Assembly (NCBI RefSeq): GCF_014131735.1
Contig: NZ_CP039121.1
Location: 2,170,001-2,234,000 of the forward strand
Direction: 5' to 3'
From: Lactiplantibacillus plantarum
Lineage (GTDB): Bacteria; Bacillota; Bacilli; Lactobacillales; Lactobacillaceae
DNA length: 64,000 nucleotides
Shown here: piece after piece, positions 9,091 through 22,185 of the stretch
Position numbering within the stretch: the stretch's first letter is position 1
How the letters are laid out: every line of letters starts with the position of its first letter
Position numbers and translations under genes: made by a program
Notes under the pieces: model-generated
Database searches by the model: none
The model's input: only the letters and a program-made list of their open reading frames with translations
Told to the model about the DNA's origin: nothing

Positions 9091-9120
9091 CAACCTGGTG
9101 CCGAATTCTCGGAACCAGGT
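9091..9120 (-). other. Hairpin between DUF2969 gene and rodA, with adjoining -10-like box
   Basis: AACCTGGTTCCGAG / CGGCACCAGGTT forms a strong stem just after the DUF2969 stop. It lacks a T-run, but on minus it is followed within a few bases by GTTGTATAATAAAA. It may be a weak terminator or processing stem, with a separate promoter (-10 TATAAT) for rodA; no clear -35 is visible. Confidence 0.5.
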
Positions 9121-9137
9121 TGAAGGTTTACTAAAAA

Positions 9138-9365
9138 TTAGCCTTTGTGTAGATGGTAAGCCGACAAGATCTCTTGCAGACTCTCATCAAAAGATTTGGT
9201 ATGCGCAAATGGTTGGTTGTCACTAACCATTTCAGCTTCAAATCGTTCACCGACTTGAGTCACTTGTCCAATCACTTGTTTACCGATCAAAACTTCGGTA
9301 ACTGGTTGACCGTTGACCTTAGTTTCGTTTAAAGTGACCGAAATCGCCTTATCTTTTCTTGCCAC
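9138..9365 (-). CDS. DUF2969 family small protein
   Basis: A 75-residue soluble protein, [14 protein letters not shown]..., matching the lactobacillar DUF2969 family, function unknown. The start is a GTG at 9365 preceded by GGAGGAAG with good spacing; the longer open frame to 9428 lies inside yidD and has no ribosome site. It overlaps the end of yidD by 17 nt, so translation is probably coupled. The constant association with yidD, mbl and rodA suggests a link with envelope growth, which is inference from context only. Confidence 0.8.
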   Translation of the reverse strand: MARKDKAISVTLNETKVNGQPVTEVLIGKQVIGQVTQVGERFEAEMVSDNQPFAHTKSFDESLQEILSAYHLHKG

Positions 9366-9621
9366 GGTGGTCTTCCTCCTTGTATTGCGGATTACGACGC
9401 AATGAAAAATGGGCTGGTACCGGATCAAAGCCGCCCTTAACTAAGGGCTGACAACGTAAGATACGTGCAACTCCCATTAGAACGCCTTTAACTGCGCCAA
9501 ACCGATCGATCGCTTCTAACGTGTAATTAGAACAGGTTGGATAATAGCGACAATGAGCCGGACTAAACGCAGAAAAGGCCCGCTGATAAAAGCGGATGCC
9601 TTTCATTAATAACCGTCGCAT
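9349..9621 (-). CDS. yidD: Membrane protein insertion efficiency factor
   Basis: Small YidD-family protein (90 residues) that associates with the inner membrane and assists YidC-dependent insertion. Diagnostic motifs are [31 protein letters not shown] with three cysteines, and [16 protein letters not shown]. An amphipathic N-terminus with basic residues is typical. It lies 6 nt after mbl and overlaps the DUF2969 gene. Confidence 0.93.
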   Translation of the reverse strand: MRRLLMKGIRFYQRAFSAFSPAHCRYYPTCSNYTLEAIDRFGAVKGVLMGVARILRCQPLVKGGFDPVPAHFSLRRNPQYKEEDHRGKKR

Positions 9622-9627
9622 CGTAAT

Positions 9628-10629
9628 TTATTTCTTGTTCTTAGCAGTTTTCTGCATATGTTCAAGTAAAATCCCAGCCCCCTGAGCAACGTTGTTCAAT
9701 GGGTGTTCGGCAACCATTACGGGCACCTTTAAGTTTTCACTGATCAATTGATCGAGGCCACTCAACAGTGCGCCACCACCAGTCAACGTAATTCCACGGT
9801 CAATAATATCGGCCGCAATTTCTGGTGGTAAAGTTTCCATCACGTGATGGGCCGTGCTAACGATCTGCATCAGCGTTTCGTGAATAGCTTCTTCAACTTG
9901 ATTGGAGTCAATGTCAATTGAGCGCGGCATCCCCGTCACAGTATCTCGACCACGAACTTGGGTGACCTTATCATCATCGCCGTCCTGCTTGAAAACTTGT
10001 GCGATTTGAATCTTAACTTGTTCTGCACTGCGTTCACCGATCAACAAGTGATGTTGATCTTTGACGTAGTTCACGATGTCCTGATTCATCCGGTCGCCGG
10101 CCATTCGTAACGAACTACTTGCCACAATGTCACCTAATGATAGGACAGCGATATCACTAGTCCCACCACCAATATCAATGACCATGTTCCCACGTGGTTG
10201 GAAAATATCCATCCCTGCGCCAATAGCCGCCACTTTTGGTTCAACTTCCAAGTAAACCTTGTTACCGCCAGATTTTTCAGCAGCTTGCAAGATTGCCTTG
10301 CGTTCAATTTCAGTAGTGTTCGTTGGGGTACAGATCATGATACTTGGCCGCGACATAATGCCACGGACATTTAATTTTTTAATAAAATAGGACAGCATTT
10401 CTTCGGTGACATCAAAATCCGAAATTACTCCGTCTTTTAATGGTCGAATTGCCCGAATGTTACTAGGCGTCTTTCCAACCATTTGGTAGGCTTCGGACCC
10501 GACTGCCAACACTTGATTCGTGTTCGTATCGATAGCGACCACGGATGGTTCGTTAAGGACGATGCCCTTACCCGATACGTAAATTAAAACATTGGCAGTA
10601 CCTAAGTCAATACCAATATCTAAAGCCAT
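9628..10629 (-). CDS. mbl: Rod-shape-determining actin homologue Mbl/MreB
   Basis: Cytoskeletal ATPase that forms membrane-bound filaments to orient side-wall synthesis. Starts MALDIGIDLGTANVLIYVSG (phosphate-1 loop), with VAIGAGMDIFQPRGNMVIDI, GGGTSDIAVLSLGDI (phosphate-2) and the adenosine motif ITLTGGGALLSGLDQLI. The segment CTPTNTTEIERKAI and overall sequence are closer to Bacillus Mbl than to MreB, and no mreC/mreD follow, which also suits Mbl. 333 residues from ATG 10629, preceded by GAGAGGAG. The longer open frame to 10650 includes that ribosome site and is not used. Confidence 0.9.
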   Translation of the reverse strand: MALDIGIDLGTANVLIYVSGKGIVLNEPSVVAIDTNTNQVLAVGSEAYQMVGKTPSNIRAIRPLKDGVISDFDVTEEMLSYFIKKLNVRGIMSRPSIMICTPTNTTEIERKAILQAAEKSGGNKVYLEVEPKVAAIGAGMDIFQPRGNMVIDIGGGTSDIAVLSLGDIVASSSLRMAGDRMNQDIVNYVKDQHHLLIGERSAEQVKIQIAQVFKQDGDDDKVTQVRGRDTVTGMPRSIDIDSNQVEEAIHETLMQIVSTAHHVMETLPPEIAADIIDRGITLTGGGALLSGLDQLISENLKVPVMVAEHPLNNVAQGAGILLEHMQKTAKNKK

Positions 10630-10668
10630 GTTTTTGCTCCTCTCAAACATACAATTATACGACTAATC

Positions 10669-10677
10669 ATTATACCA
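10669..10677 (-). promoter_or_regulatory. Extended -10 promoter of mbl
   Basis: TGGTATAAT on the minus strand (extended -10), about 40 nt upstream of the mbl start, with no clear -35. The context TATGGTATAATGATTAG is nearly the same as that upstream of murA at 13002-12985. Confidence 0.65.
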
Positions 10678-10752
10678 TACTCTACAGTTGATGAGAACTG
10701 ACGGCTGTCCTAGCCACTCGTTCATTTGTCACTACCAATCAATTGGCTGTGC

Positions 10753-11307
10753 CTAATCATCCTGTCGTTTCGACCACTCATCGACCGTCAGCGAATAAAT
10801 TGCTTCATCACGATATTGACCATTTAACAAGATATTTTCTGGCAGGGTCGCATCCAAATGATATTGGCGTCGCTCAGCAACAGCCCGACTTGCCTGGTTG
10901 GCAACGTCTGCACCTAAGATGACCTTGTGCAGATCAAGCTCCGTAAAAGCAATTTCTTCTAATCGTTCGAGCGCTTTAGTCATGACGCCACGACCAGTAT
11001 ATTTCTGGCCCAGCCAGTAGCCAATCTCACCGTTGTGATTAATGGCACTAATATTATGCAAGTCTAGCATCCCAGCGACTTCGCCATCCACAATGATGGT
11101 GGTGATAAACACCTGTCCATGAGCCTGCTTGGTCAACATTGATTCGATAAAATGACGCTCGTCTTGCACGGTCGCCGTCGCATCAACCCACGGCATCCAT
11201 AACTTCAAATGGTCGCGATTATGATCAACTAAGTCGAAAAGCGGCTCCGCGTCAGCCACTTCAGTTGGTTTCAATGAAATGTGTTTGTCGATAATATTAA
11301 TAAACAT
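10753..11307 (-). CDS. GNAT N-acetyltransferase, RimL/RimJ-like
   Basis: A 184-residue acetyl-CoA-dependent acetyltransferase. Family landmarks are ISLKPTEVADAEPLFDLVD, NHNGEIGYWLGQKYTGRGVMT (acetyl-CoA pyrophosphate-binding loop) and KVILGADVANQASRAVAERR. This pattern is typical of the RimL-type enzymes, some of which acetylate ribosomal protein N-termini, but the substrate here is unknown. The start ATG at 11307 has AGGAGG; the frame remains open upstream through the murA terminator and is not credible there. It follows murA and probably has its own weak promoter or is read through. Confidence 0.85.
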   Translation of the reverse strand: MFINIIDKHISLKPTEVADAEPLFDLVDHNRDHLKLWMPWVDATATVQDERHFIESMLTKQAHGQVFITTIIVDGEVAGMLDLHNISAINHNGEIGYWLGQKYTGRGVMTKALERLEEIAFTELDLHKVILGADVANQASRAVAERRQYHLDATLPENILLNGQYRDEAIYSLTVDEWSKRQDD

Positions 11308-11351
11308 AAGTTGTCCTCCTGAATGTTGGCGCCGGGTTACCCCGCTTCGCC

Positions 11352-11398
11352 ACAAAAAAGCCTTCAAAAACGAGTTTATCGCACTTTGAAGGTTTTGT
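11352..11398 (-). terminator. Rho-independent terminator after murA
   Basis: On minus: AACCTTCAAA ... TTTGAAGG stem followed by TTTTTT, directly after the murA stop codon. Confidence 0.85.
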
Positions 11399-11414
11399 AA
11401 GCATTTATTTCGAT

Positions 11415-12731
11415 TTATTCCGCAGCTTCGTTCGCAAAATCAGGATTCAACGCATAAACGGTGCCATCGGGAACATCAACTCGTTTAATCTCAGCACCTA
11501 ATTTAGCCAGCTTACCATGGAAGTTAAAGTAGCCCCGATCAAGATACTTCAAATTAGTCACTTCAGTGTAACCCCGACTGACCAGTCCAGCGATTACTAA
11601 CGCTGCAGCTGCCCGAAGATCCGTCGCAGTGACCTGGGCCCCGTTAAAGTCAGTGGGACCATACATAATGACGGAGCGCCCTTCAACTTTGAAGTCGGCG
11701 TTCATTCGCCGTAACTCATCAAGATGCATGAAGCGATTCTCAAAAACCGTTTCAGTTAATAAACTAGTGCCCTGCGCACACAACTGCAAAATTGTCATTT
11801 GTGGTTGCATATCCGTTGGGAAACCCGGATGGGGCATCGTCTTAACGGAGGTTGGCTTCAAGATTTCTGGACCAATGACCCGAATACCAGCCGGTTCTTC
11901 CGTTACTGTGACGCCCATCTCACGCATCTTCGAGATCAATGGCTTATTATGTTCGGCAATAGCATCCTCAACCAAGACGTTTCCCTGAGTCACCGCAGCA
12001 GCGACCATGAATGTCCCAGCTTCAATCCGATCCTGAACGATACTATGGTCACAGCCATGCATCGCTTTAACCCCTTCAATGCGGATCGTTTCAGTACCGG
12101 CCCCGGTAACCTTAGCGCCCATCTGATTCAAATAGTTCGCTAGGTCCACAATTTCAGGTTCACGAGCGACGTTTTCCATCGTCGTGATGCCATCTGCAAG
12201 TGTTGCCGCCATCATTATGTTCTGCGTTGCCCCAACACTTGGAAAATCTAAGTAAATGGCCGCTCCGTGTAACTGGTTCGCGGTTGCTTCAACATAGCCA
12301 TCGTGGCGTTCGATTTCAGCACCAAGCGCGTTCAGTCCCTTTAAGTGTAAATCGATTGGTCGTGAACCAATCGCACAGCCACCTGGCATCGCGACTTTCG
12401 CATGGCCTAATCGTGCTAATAGTGGTCCCATGACCACGATTGAAGCACGCATTTTGGATACGTATTGAAATGGTGCTTCGGATGATAATTGACGACTAGC
12501 GTCAATATCAATTGTTTTATTAATTTCATCAAAATCAATTTTAGTATTCAAAAATTTCAAGACGTTGTTCATTGTAAAAACGTCTGATAACACTGGTACA
12601 TTTGATAAATGTGTCTGACCAGAACTAGCCAACAAGCTTGCGGCTAAGATTGGTAACACGGCATTTTTAGCGCCCTCAATATGGACATTTCCTGTCAAAC
12701 GTTGACCGCCATGAACTACAATTTCCTCCAT
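11415..12731 (-). CDS. murA: UDP-N-acetylglucosamine 1-carboxyvinyltransferase
   Basis: First committed step of peptidoglycan synthesis: adds enolpyruvate from PEP to UDP-GlcNAc. Two-domain EPSP-synthase-like fold, 438 residues. N-terminus [20 protein letters not shown], then [13 protein letters not shown], the loop with the catalytic cysteine [15 protein letters not shown] (the fosfomycin target) near residue 118, and [10 protein letters not shown] near the C-terminal third. The start ATG at 12731 follows GGAGGG; a longer frame to 12803 is unsupported. Gram-positive bacteria often have two MurA paralogues; this could be either MurA1 or MurA2. Confidence 0.94.
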   Translation of the reverse strand: MEEIVVHGGQRLTGNVHIEGAKNAVLPILAASLLASSGQTHLSNVPVLSDVFTMNNVLKFLNTKIDFDEINKTIDIDASRQLSSEAPFQYVSKMRASIVVMGPLLARLGHAKVAMPGGCAIGSRPIDLHLKGLNALGAEIERHDGYVEATANQLHGAAIYLDFPSVGATQNIMMAATLADGITTMENVAREPEIVDLANYLNQMGAKVTGAGTETIRIEGVKAMHGCDHSIVQDRIEAGTFMVAAAVTQGNVLVEDAIAEHNKPLISKMREMGVTVTEEPAGIRVIGPEILKPTSVKTMPHPGFPTDMQPQMTILQLCAQGTSLLTETVFENRFMHLDELRRMNADFKVEGRSVIMYGPTDFNGAQVTATDLRAAAALVIAGLVSRGYTEVTNLKYLDRGYFNFHGKLAKLGAEIKRVDVPDGTVYALNPDFANEAAE

Positions 12732-12999
12732 GGATAAACCCTCCATCACTAAACGATAATCAACAAACAAGTTACGTGAGATTTCGGATTGCGTAAAAAG
12801 CACACTTACTAAAAGAACCCGATTGGATCAGATGCCTCGCACCTGCCCAAATTCCACTGTTCACCGCTGTACTAAGCAAATCGGCAACGCGCGGTGTGCA
12901 ATCCAAACACCAGCTCAACCATCAAAACAACCTGGACACACCATGGCAACTTGCCAATAGCAGCATGCAGGTTCAAATCGGTTCCTAATCATCATACCA
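12732..12999 (-). promoter_or_regulatory. murA promoter and long structured 5' leader
   Basis: Extended -10 TGGTATGAT at 12999-12991, about 260 nt upstream of the murA start, without an obvious -35. The implied leader has several hairpins, for example GGCAAGTTGCC and CAGGTGC-GAG-GCATCTG. Its early AACCGATT can pair with a late AATCGGGTT. No known riboswitch class is recognised, and the start of transcription is inferred. Confidence 0.45.
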
Positions 13000-13650
13000 T
13001 AGAACACTAGTGGATAAATATTACATTTTACATTTTCGTTACAATTTCAACACAAATATTAAATACTTATGATTAGTTAACTAATTAGAAGTCCGTCGTG
13101 CAATTATTTGACAAGCCATACCCATATTGATTAGCAGTATCGTTCGTTTGTAATCGTTTTCTTTATTGTAATCTCACTATAAGTTGCATTCTACCATTCA
13201 ACTTATCGCAATGCCCCTAATACGCTCAATCGATTAGTAAAATCTAGTTCACGAACATCCGCGCCGACTGGACAAAACATTTCAACGTCGCGATAAAATT
13301 GGCCACTGAAACGTTTAAGTTCGATGTAAACTTAGTTGTTCATGTTCCCTATGCCGACCTTTGGAAATTGCTGCCAATTGTCGGAATGTGATGATCACCC
13401 ATTTAAGTCGCGATCCACGTCTTAATTACTGCTCTGCCAGATACTGATGCAATGTTGGCGAAAAATATTCGAATCAGACCGATTCTTCTAGTTAACAACG
13501 CGATATCGCCATTAGTAAGCCAGTGCTTGGCCCTTGATCAACCCACGGTTCCAATCTGCTTTGAACCGTGCAAGCTTAAAACTGGACAGTAACGAGTACG
13601 ACTCACCGCGGTAAGTTTGACTAACTTGTGCATCGCGGCTTAACTGAACC
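13000..13650. other. Long gap without a convincing gene between atpC terminator and murA promoter
   Basis: About 650 bp, AT-rich on the murA side, more GC-rich near atpC. Only short open stretches occur. The best is plus-strand 13251-13391, reading ...FKFDVNLVVHVPYADLWKLL before a TGA, which has a protein-like composition but no start or ribosome site and no recognised family. I read the gap as noncoding DNA or a decayed gene. Confidence 0.5.
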
Positions 13651-13653
13651 GCA

Positions 13654-13690
13654 CAAAAAAAGCACCCGCAAATAATTGCAGATGCTTTTC
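13654..13690 (-). terminator. Terminator of the ATP synthase operon
   Basis: On minus, just after atpC: GCATCTGCAATTATTTGCGGGTGC, whose ends pair, followed by seven T. Confidence 0.88.
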
Positions 13691-13704
13691 AGAATTTTAA
13701 GTTG

Positions 13705-14133
13705 TTAATGCCGAGCAACATTCAAACGGTTCATGGCACGCCGCAAAGCGACTTGGGCCCGCGCCAACTCAGCATCATCGTGCTTTTGTTGGGCATTTTG
13801 AATCCGTGTTTCAGCGCGTTTCCGTGCATTTTCAGCTCGAGCAACGTCAATGTCATTCTGACGTTCAGCACTATCGGCAACAATCGTTGCCGTATTATTA
13901 CTGAACTCAACAAAACCACCATTAACGGCAATTTCGTCATCTTCCTGATCACTTTCAAGTTGCTTGATCCGAACCTCATCGATTGCAAGCGATGCAATCA
14001 CAGGAATATGGTTCGGCAAAATTCCGAGTTCGCCGTCAATCGTTCGCACGATCAACATTGGCGTCTTATTCTCATAGACCTGACCGTCTGGAGTTACGAT
14101 GCTAACGGTTAATGATTTTGCATTGTCAGCCAT
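13705..14133 (-). CDS. atpC: F1Fo ATP synthase epsilon subunit
   Basis: Central-stalk subunit of F1 that inhibits or regulates ATP hydrolysis. N-terminal beta-barrel features TVSIVTPDGQVYENKTPMLI, GELGILPNHIPVIASLAI and NGGFVEFSNNTATIVADSAE; the C-terminal helical part is alanine/arginine rich (NARKRAETRIQNAQQKHDDA). 142 residues, normal length. Last gene of the operon, 11 nt after atpD, followed by a terminator. Confidence 0.96.
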   Translation of the reverse strand: MADNAKSLTVSIVTPDGQVYENKTPMLIVRTIDGELGILPNHIPVIASLAIDEVRIKQLESDQEDDEIAVNGGFVEFSNNTATIVADSAERQNDIDVARAENARKRAETRIQNAQQKHDDAELARAQVALRRAMNRLNVARH

Positions 14134-14144
14134 GTAAACCCCTC

Positions 14145-15554
<1,410 letters not shown>

Positions 15555-15572
15555 TTAATTCCTCCCACTTCG

Positions 15573-16517
15573 TTATTCTTGCGCAACCAAACCACCAGTG
15601 ATTTCAGTGATTTCAGTGGTAATAGCAGCTTGACGCGCACGGTTATATTTCAGATTTAATTTATCGATTAAATCGCCAGCGTTATCTGATGCAGCCTTCA
15701 TCGCGGTTGACGACGAAGCATGTTCAGCAGTCTTGGCATCCAAGATTGCACCATAAACCAAGCTTTCAGCATATTGTGGCAACACGGCCGACAAAATGGC
15801 TTCTTCTGACGGTTCCATTTCATACTCGGGACCGACATCTACCCGGCTATCCTTGGCTTTACGATTATCTGACTCACTTTGTTCAAAGGTCTCTTCGGAG
15901 ATCGGTAACATCTTAACGGCCCGAAAACCAGAAGAGAGCCGATTAATAAAGTGGTTGTAGAAGACGTAAAGTTCATCAAAGACTTCGTTGTGGTACATTG
16001 ATGTGACTGTCTTAACGATTTCACGAACCTCTTTAAAAGTTGGGACATCAGAGACGCCGCGGTACTCATAAGCCACGTTTAACCCGTTCTTTTTATAGAA
16101 ATCCGCACCAGTGCCACCAACCGCCAAAACGACTGCGTTATCGGCATCAACCTTGTGCGTCCGCATGAAATCGTTAGTCTGTTTCAACACGTTACTGTTG
16201 TAACTACCAACGAGGCCACGGTCCGAAGTGATCACCAATAAACCAGTCTTTTTAACGGGGCGTTGCGCGAGCAATTCACTAACTGAAATCGTATTCGAAT
16301 TACTGTTAGCAACACCGGCACTTGCTGACATCAGATGAGCTTTGGCAAGATGTGAAACGATGCTTTCAACTTTAGAAGCGTACACCTGATACGTGCTGGT
16401 ATGCTTTTGAATCTGGTTCAATTTTGAAGTTGAGACCATTTGCATTGCCGACGTAATTTGATGAGTCTTCTTTGTTGAGTCAATTCGGCGCTTGACATCC
16501 ATTAATGATTCTGCCAT
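15573..16517 (-). CDS. atpG: F1Fo ATP synthase gamma subunit
   Basis: Rotating central shaft. N-terminal helix [20 protein letters not shown] followed by [17 protein letters not shown], and the C-terminal [19 protein letters not shown] are the two antiparallel coiled-coil strands; [15 protein letters not shown] is the conserved core motif. 314 residues; longer than the ~285 of many bacteria owing to an acidic insertion around residues 205-235 ([20 protein letters not shown]), typical of lactobacilli. Confidence 0.96.
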   Translation of the reverse strand: MAESLMDVKRRIDSTKKTHQITSAMQMVSTSKLNQIQKHTSTYQVYASKVESIVSHLAKAHLMSASAGVANSNSNTISVSELLAQRPVKKTGLLVITSDRGLVGSYNSNVLKQTNDFMRTHKVDADNAVVLAVGGTGADFYKKNGLNVAYEYRGVSDVPTFKEVREIVKTVTSMYHNEVFDELYVFYNHFINRLSSGFRAVKMLPISEETFEQSESDNRKAKDSRVDVGPEYEMEPSEEAILSAVLPQYAESLVYGAILDAKTAEHASSSTAMKAASDNAGDLIDKLNLKYNRARQAAITTEITEITGGLVAQE

Positions 16518-16546
16518 GCACTACTCACCATCCTTTTCAGCCATAA

Positions 16547-18624
<2,078 letters not shown>

Positions 18625-18635
<11 letters not shown>

Positions 18636-19140
18636 GCTTTCCCAACCCTTCAATATACGAATTAATTAATGCCTGTTGGCCTTCCGGATCCAATTGCTTC
18701 TTAATAATCTTCGTAGCAATCGCAACCGAAATGTCAGCGACGTCTGATTGGACGTTCTTCAAGGCATCTTGACGCTCCTGTTCAATATCCTTACGCGCAT
18801 TTTGTTTATACTGCGTTGCTTCGTTTTGCGCATCGGCAACGATACTTGACCGTTGCTTTTCGCCACTCTTTTTCGCGTCAGCGACAATTTCACTCGCTTC
18901 AGCGCGAGAGTGTGATAGCGCATCACGCCGTTGATCAGCTAAGTCACTCGCTTCTTGCCGAGACTTTTGTGCTGAATCAATGTCGTTCGCAATCTTGTCA
19001 GCTCGATCAGCCATCATTTTTGTGATGGGCTTCCAAGCAACAACAGAGATCAATGCCATCAAAACAATAAAGCTAATCCCGATAAACAACATATCACCAA
19101 GGTAGAGACCGGATGCACCGATAATTAAATGCGAGAGCAT
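18625..19140 (-). CDS. atpF: F1Fo ATP synthase b subunit
   Basis: Peripheral stalk. One N-terminal membrane span (MLFIGISFIVLMALISVVAW) followed by a long charged coiled coil (KIANDIDSAQKSRQEASDLA onward). 171 residues, standard. Lies between atpE and atpH in the canonical order. Confidence 0.94.
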
Positions 19141-19193
19141 CTAATGACACCTCCTTCTTTCATTTTCATTAAAATGAACTCGTTGACCAATGA

Positions 19194-19436
<243 letters not shown>

Positions 19437-19443
19437 CTAGAAA

Positions 19444-20157
19444 TTATTCCTCGTCGTTAACCTTCTGAGAAATATAAACTGAAGTCAAGGTTACGAACAC
19501 GAACGCTTGAATGCTCCCGATAAACACTGAGAAACCTTGCCATAAGAGTTCAATTGGAAATGAGTAAACATAGCTCAACCAACCGTTGCTCTTTGCCAAA
19601 TCAGCAACCTTCGTTAGTAACATTTCACCAGCAAAGATGTTCCCGAACAGCCGAAGACCTAAAGTTAGGAAATCGGTAAATTGTTCAAAGACGTTAATAA
19701 CCGAGAAAACAGCAAAAGGTTGTGTGTATTCTTTCAAATAACCACCCATACCTTTCTTACGAACACCCGCAGCATGTGCAAGTGCAACGGTCATAAACGA
19801 TAACGTCAAAGTCACAATCGGATCGGCGGTTGGACTCTTCAGATACGTATACTGCCCGACCTGAACGTGAATGAACAATCCAAGTTGGTTAGCGATGAAG
19901 ATAAAGAGAAACAATGTAAATGCGTACAAACCGAAGTTAGACGCTTCGTTACCCTTGATCGACCCTTTGACAATGCCATTCGTGAACTCGATGAGCCACT
20001 CCAGCACATTTTGTCCACCCTTGGGCTTCATTGTTAAATGTCGCGAAAGTAAAAAAACAAACAAGAAAACAATCAGACAAGTCACAATTACTGAGATGTC
20101 ATTCGCGATATTAAACGTCAGTCCAAGGAATTTGACTGTAGGAACTGGATCACCCAC
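19444..20157 (-). CDS. atpB: F1Fo ATP synthase a subunit
   Basis: Membrane stator with the proton half-channels. 237 residues with about five to six spans; the essential arginine lies in LTLGLRLFGNIFAGEML (about residue 170). First gene of the operon, preceded by a GAGGTG ribosome site. No atpI gene is in front of it. Confidence 0.96.
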   Translation of the reverse strand: MGDPVPTVKFLGLTFNIANDISVIVTCLIVFLFVFLLSRHLTMKPKGGQNVLEWLIEFTNGIVKGSIKGNEASNFGLYAFTLFLFIFIANQLGLFIHVQVGQYTYLKSPTADPIVTLTLSFMTVALAHAAGVRKKGMGGYLKEYTQPFAVFSVINVFEQFTDFLTLGLRLFGNIFAGEMLLTKVADLAKSNGWLSYVYSFPIELLWQGFSVFIGSIQAFVFVTLTSVYISQKVNDEE

Positions 20158-20282
20158 TGAATATCACCTCTTTCCTTTAATTTCGGTGCTACGATAACCT
20201 TAACCTTTGAGCTAGTCAACGTCAATTTTATCGTAACCTGAAATGGTAGATTAGAGACACCCCTAATCAAAATACAAAGGTA

Positions 20283-20311
20283 ATAATACCACCACCGTCG
20301 AAAAAATTCAA
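20283..20311 (-). promoter_or_regulatory. Putative promoter of the atp operon
   Basis: On minus: TTGAAT (20311-20306), 17-nt spacer, TATTAT (20288-20283), about 125 nt upstream of atpB. Consensus matches are 4/6 and 5/6. No separate regulator site is evident in the 20158-20434 interval. Confidence 0.5.
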
Positions 20312-20337
20312 AATAATTTCAACATTTCGTCAATCAA

Positions 20338-20394
20338 TAAAAATCCAACAATATCAAGCTTTCATTAAGCTTTCAAATCGTTGGATTTTCATTA
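20338..20394 (-). terminator. Terminator after the uracil permease gene
   Basis: AAAATCCAAC ... GTTGGATTTTT stem with an inner GAAAGCTT/AAGCTTTC pairing, on the minus strand downstream of the permease stop; the sequence is nearly symmetrical. Confidence 0.8.
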
Positions 20395-20434
20395 TTTTGA
20401 CTTTATTTTCATTCTTGGCACGCGCAATGACGGC

Positions 20435-21715
20435 CTACTTCTCATTTACCGCCGTCTTTGGCAGCACCAAGTTCATCACAATTCCGAGCACCGTTGCAAC
20501 TGCTAGACCACTGAACTGAAAGCTTCCCAGTTGTAAATAGGCATTGCCAATTCCAATGACCAAAATCGCTGATGCAATCATTAAATTTCGCTTCTGATTA
20601 AAATCAACTTTATTATCAATCAGAATTCGCATCCCACTTGAAGCAATTACCCCAAACAGTAGAAAGCTGACCCCACCGATGACGGGTGATGGAATACTCT
20701 CGATCAACGCGGATAACTTACCCACAAAACTAAAGACGATGGCAAAAAAGGCGGCCCCACCGAGCACATAAATACTGTGGACCCGCGTAATTGCCAGCAC
20801 CCCAATATTTTCACCATAGGAGGTCACGGGTGGTCCACCGACAAAGCCGGCGATAATCGAGGCTGTCCCGTCACCAGCCAATGTATGGTTCAAGCCAGGA
20901 TCCTTGAAGAAATTCCGCTTAGTCAACTTATTGAGTACCATAATATGGCCCATATGTTCTGACATCGTCACAAAGGCGATTGGTGCCATACTCAGAATCG
21001 CGCCCCAATAAATGCCAGGATGATAACTAATAAAAGGCAATTGAAAGGCGGGCATCGCAAACCACTGCGCTTTTTCCACACCAGAAAAGTCAACGATTCC
21101 AACTAACACGGCAATGATATACCCACAGACGATTCCCAACAATATCGGTACTAAACTCATAAATCCACGCAAGTACATGTTAAAAATGACGGTCAGTAAC
21201 ATCGTCGCCATCGCGACGCCGAAATATTTAATATCATAACTACTCCCGTTCATCGTTGCGTCCTTAGCTGCCGTCCCTGCGAGTGACAACCCAATTACCA
21301 TCACAATCGGCCCCACGACGATCGGGGGAAGCGCCTTATCGATCCAGTCAGAACCGATTAAAGTAACTAATAAACTAACTAGCAGGTACACACAGCCCAC
21401 CGCGACAGTCCCCTGAGCGATGGCCGGATATCCTGCGGTCTTCATCAGAGACTGCATCACAACGATAAATGAAAAGCTCGAGCCCATATACGCCGGAATC
21501 TTTCCGCGCGTGATGAGGATATACATTAGCGTCCCAACACCAGAGCTAAACAGCGCAATACCTGGATTTAATCCCACCAGGATTGGCACCAATACCGTGG
21601 AACCAAACATCGAGAACAGATGTTGCACCGACAAGCCTAACCAACTACCTAATTTTGGTCGGTCATGAATATCTAACACGACTTCATCATTATGAAACGC
21701 CGCTTTCTTTGTCAT
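20435..21715 (-). CDS. pyrP: Uracil permease (NCS2 / UraA family)
   Basis: Proton-coupled nucleobase importer of the membrane with about 12-14 hydrophobic segments. Landmarks: LSVQHLFSMFGSTVLVPILV near the N-terminus, YMGSSFSFIVVMQS, the conserved glutamate helix APIAFVTMSEHMGHIMVLN, and GGPPVTSYGENIGVLAITRV. 426 residues from ATG 21715; the longer frame to 21796 runs back through the attenuator and is rejected. The PyrR-type leader indicates that pyrimidine supply controls it. It may partner functionally with upp located beyond the next gap. Confidence 0.92.
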   Translation of the reverse strand: MTKKAAFHNDEVVLDIHDRPKLGSWLGLSVQHLFSMFGSTVLVPILVGLNPGIALFSSGVGTLMYILITRGKIPAYMGSSFSFIVVMQSLMKTAGYPAIAQGTVAVGCVYLLVSLLVTLIGSDWIDKALPPIVVGPIVMVIGLSLAGTAAKDATMNGSSYDIKYFGVAMATMLLTVIFNMYLRGFMSLVPILLGIVCGYIIAVLVGIVDFSGVEKAQWFAMPAFQLPFISYHPGIYWGAILSMAPIAFVTMSEHMGHIMVLNKLTKRNFFKDPGLNHTLAGDGTASIIAGFVGGPPVTSYGENIGVLAITRVHSIYVLGGAAFFAIVFSFVGKLSALIESIPSPVIGGVSFLLFGVIASSGMRILIDNKVDFNQKRNLMIASAILVIGIGNAYLQLGSFQFSGLAVATVLGIVMNLVLPKTAVNEK

Positions 21716-21739
21716 AACGCACCCCTTTTTATGAATGAT

Positions 21740-21850
21740 TGCAAAAGAAAAGACAGCCCACCACTCAAAGCGGCTAGGCTGTCCGAAATTACGCACAGCT
21801 TCCTTGAAAGCGCACGTCCGTTCATCCTTTTCAGCCTCTCTGAGCTAATT
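21740..21850 (-). promoter_or_regulatory. PyrR-binding transcription attenuator
   Basis: The minus-strand leader contains GCTCAGAGAGGCT (21845-21833), which matches the conserved PyrR anti-antiterminator loop. It is followed by an intrinsic terminator: GACAGCC (21783-21777) pairs with GGCTGTC (21758-21752) and then TTTTCTTTT. In this family UMP-bound PyrR stabilises the stem and lets the terminator form. Confidence 0.85.
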
Positions 21851-21874
21851 TAAAGGAACTGTTTAATTGCAATT

Positions 21875-21903
21875 AGTCTACTCGTCTCCGAAATAATTGT
21901 CAA
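21875..21903 (-). promoter_or_regulatory. Promoter of the uracil permease gene
   Basis: Perfect -35 TTGACA (21903-21898), 17-nt spacer, -10 TAGACT (21880-21875), placed about 30 nt before the PyrR element. Confidence 0.8.
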
Positions 21904-22185
21904 CTCAATGTTTGAACCGAACCAGTAACAGCCCCTAAAAACGATATTAGTTCAAAACATCATAATATTTGTGACAACATTCCTGAAATAATGTGACTTT
22001 CTCACCCAACGTTACCGAATATTCGACCAATACAGCGTAATCGCCATCTAAAACACCCTAATTATCCAGTGTCCCCCAACAGTTAATGTCAATAACTACC
22101 TATAATATACGCATTGTACAAATTATTATTTGGCATTAACGGTGATTAAAACGTGCTAATTAGATTGTTGTGCGTCAGCCGGTGT

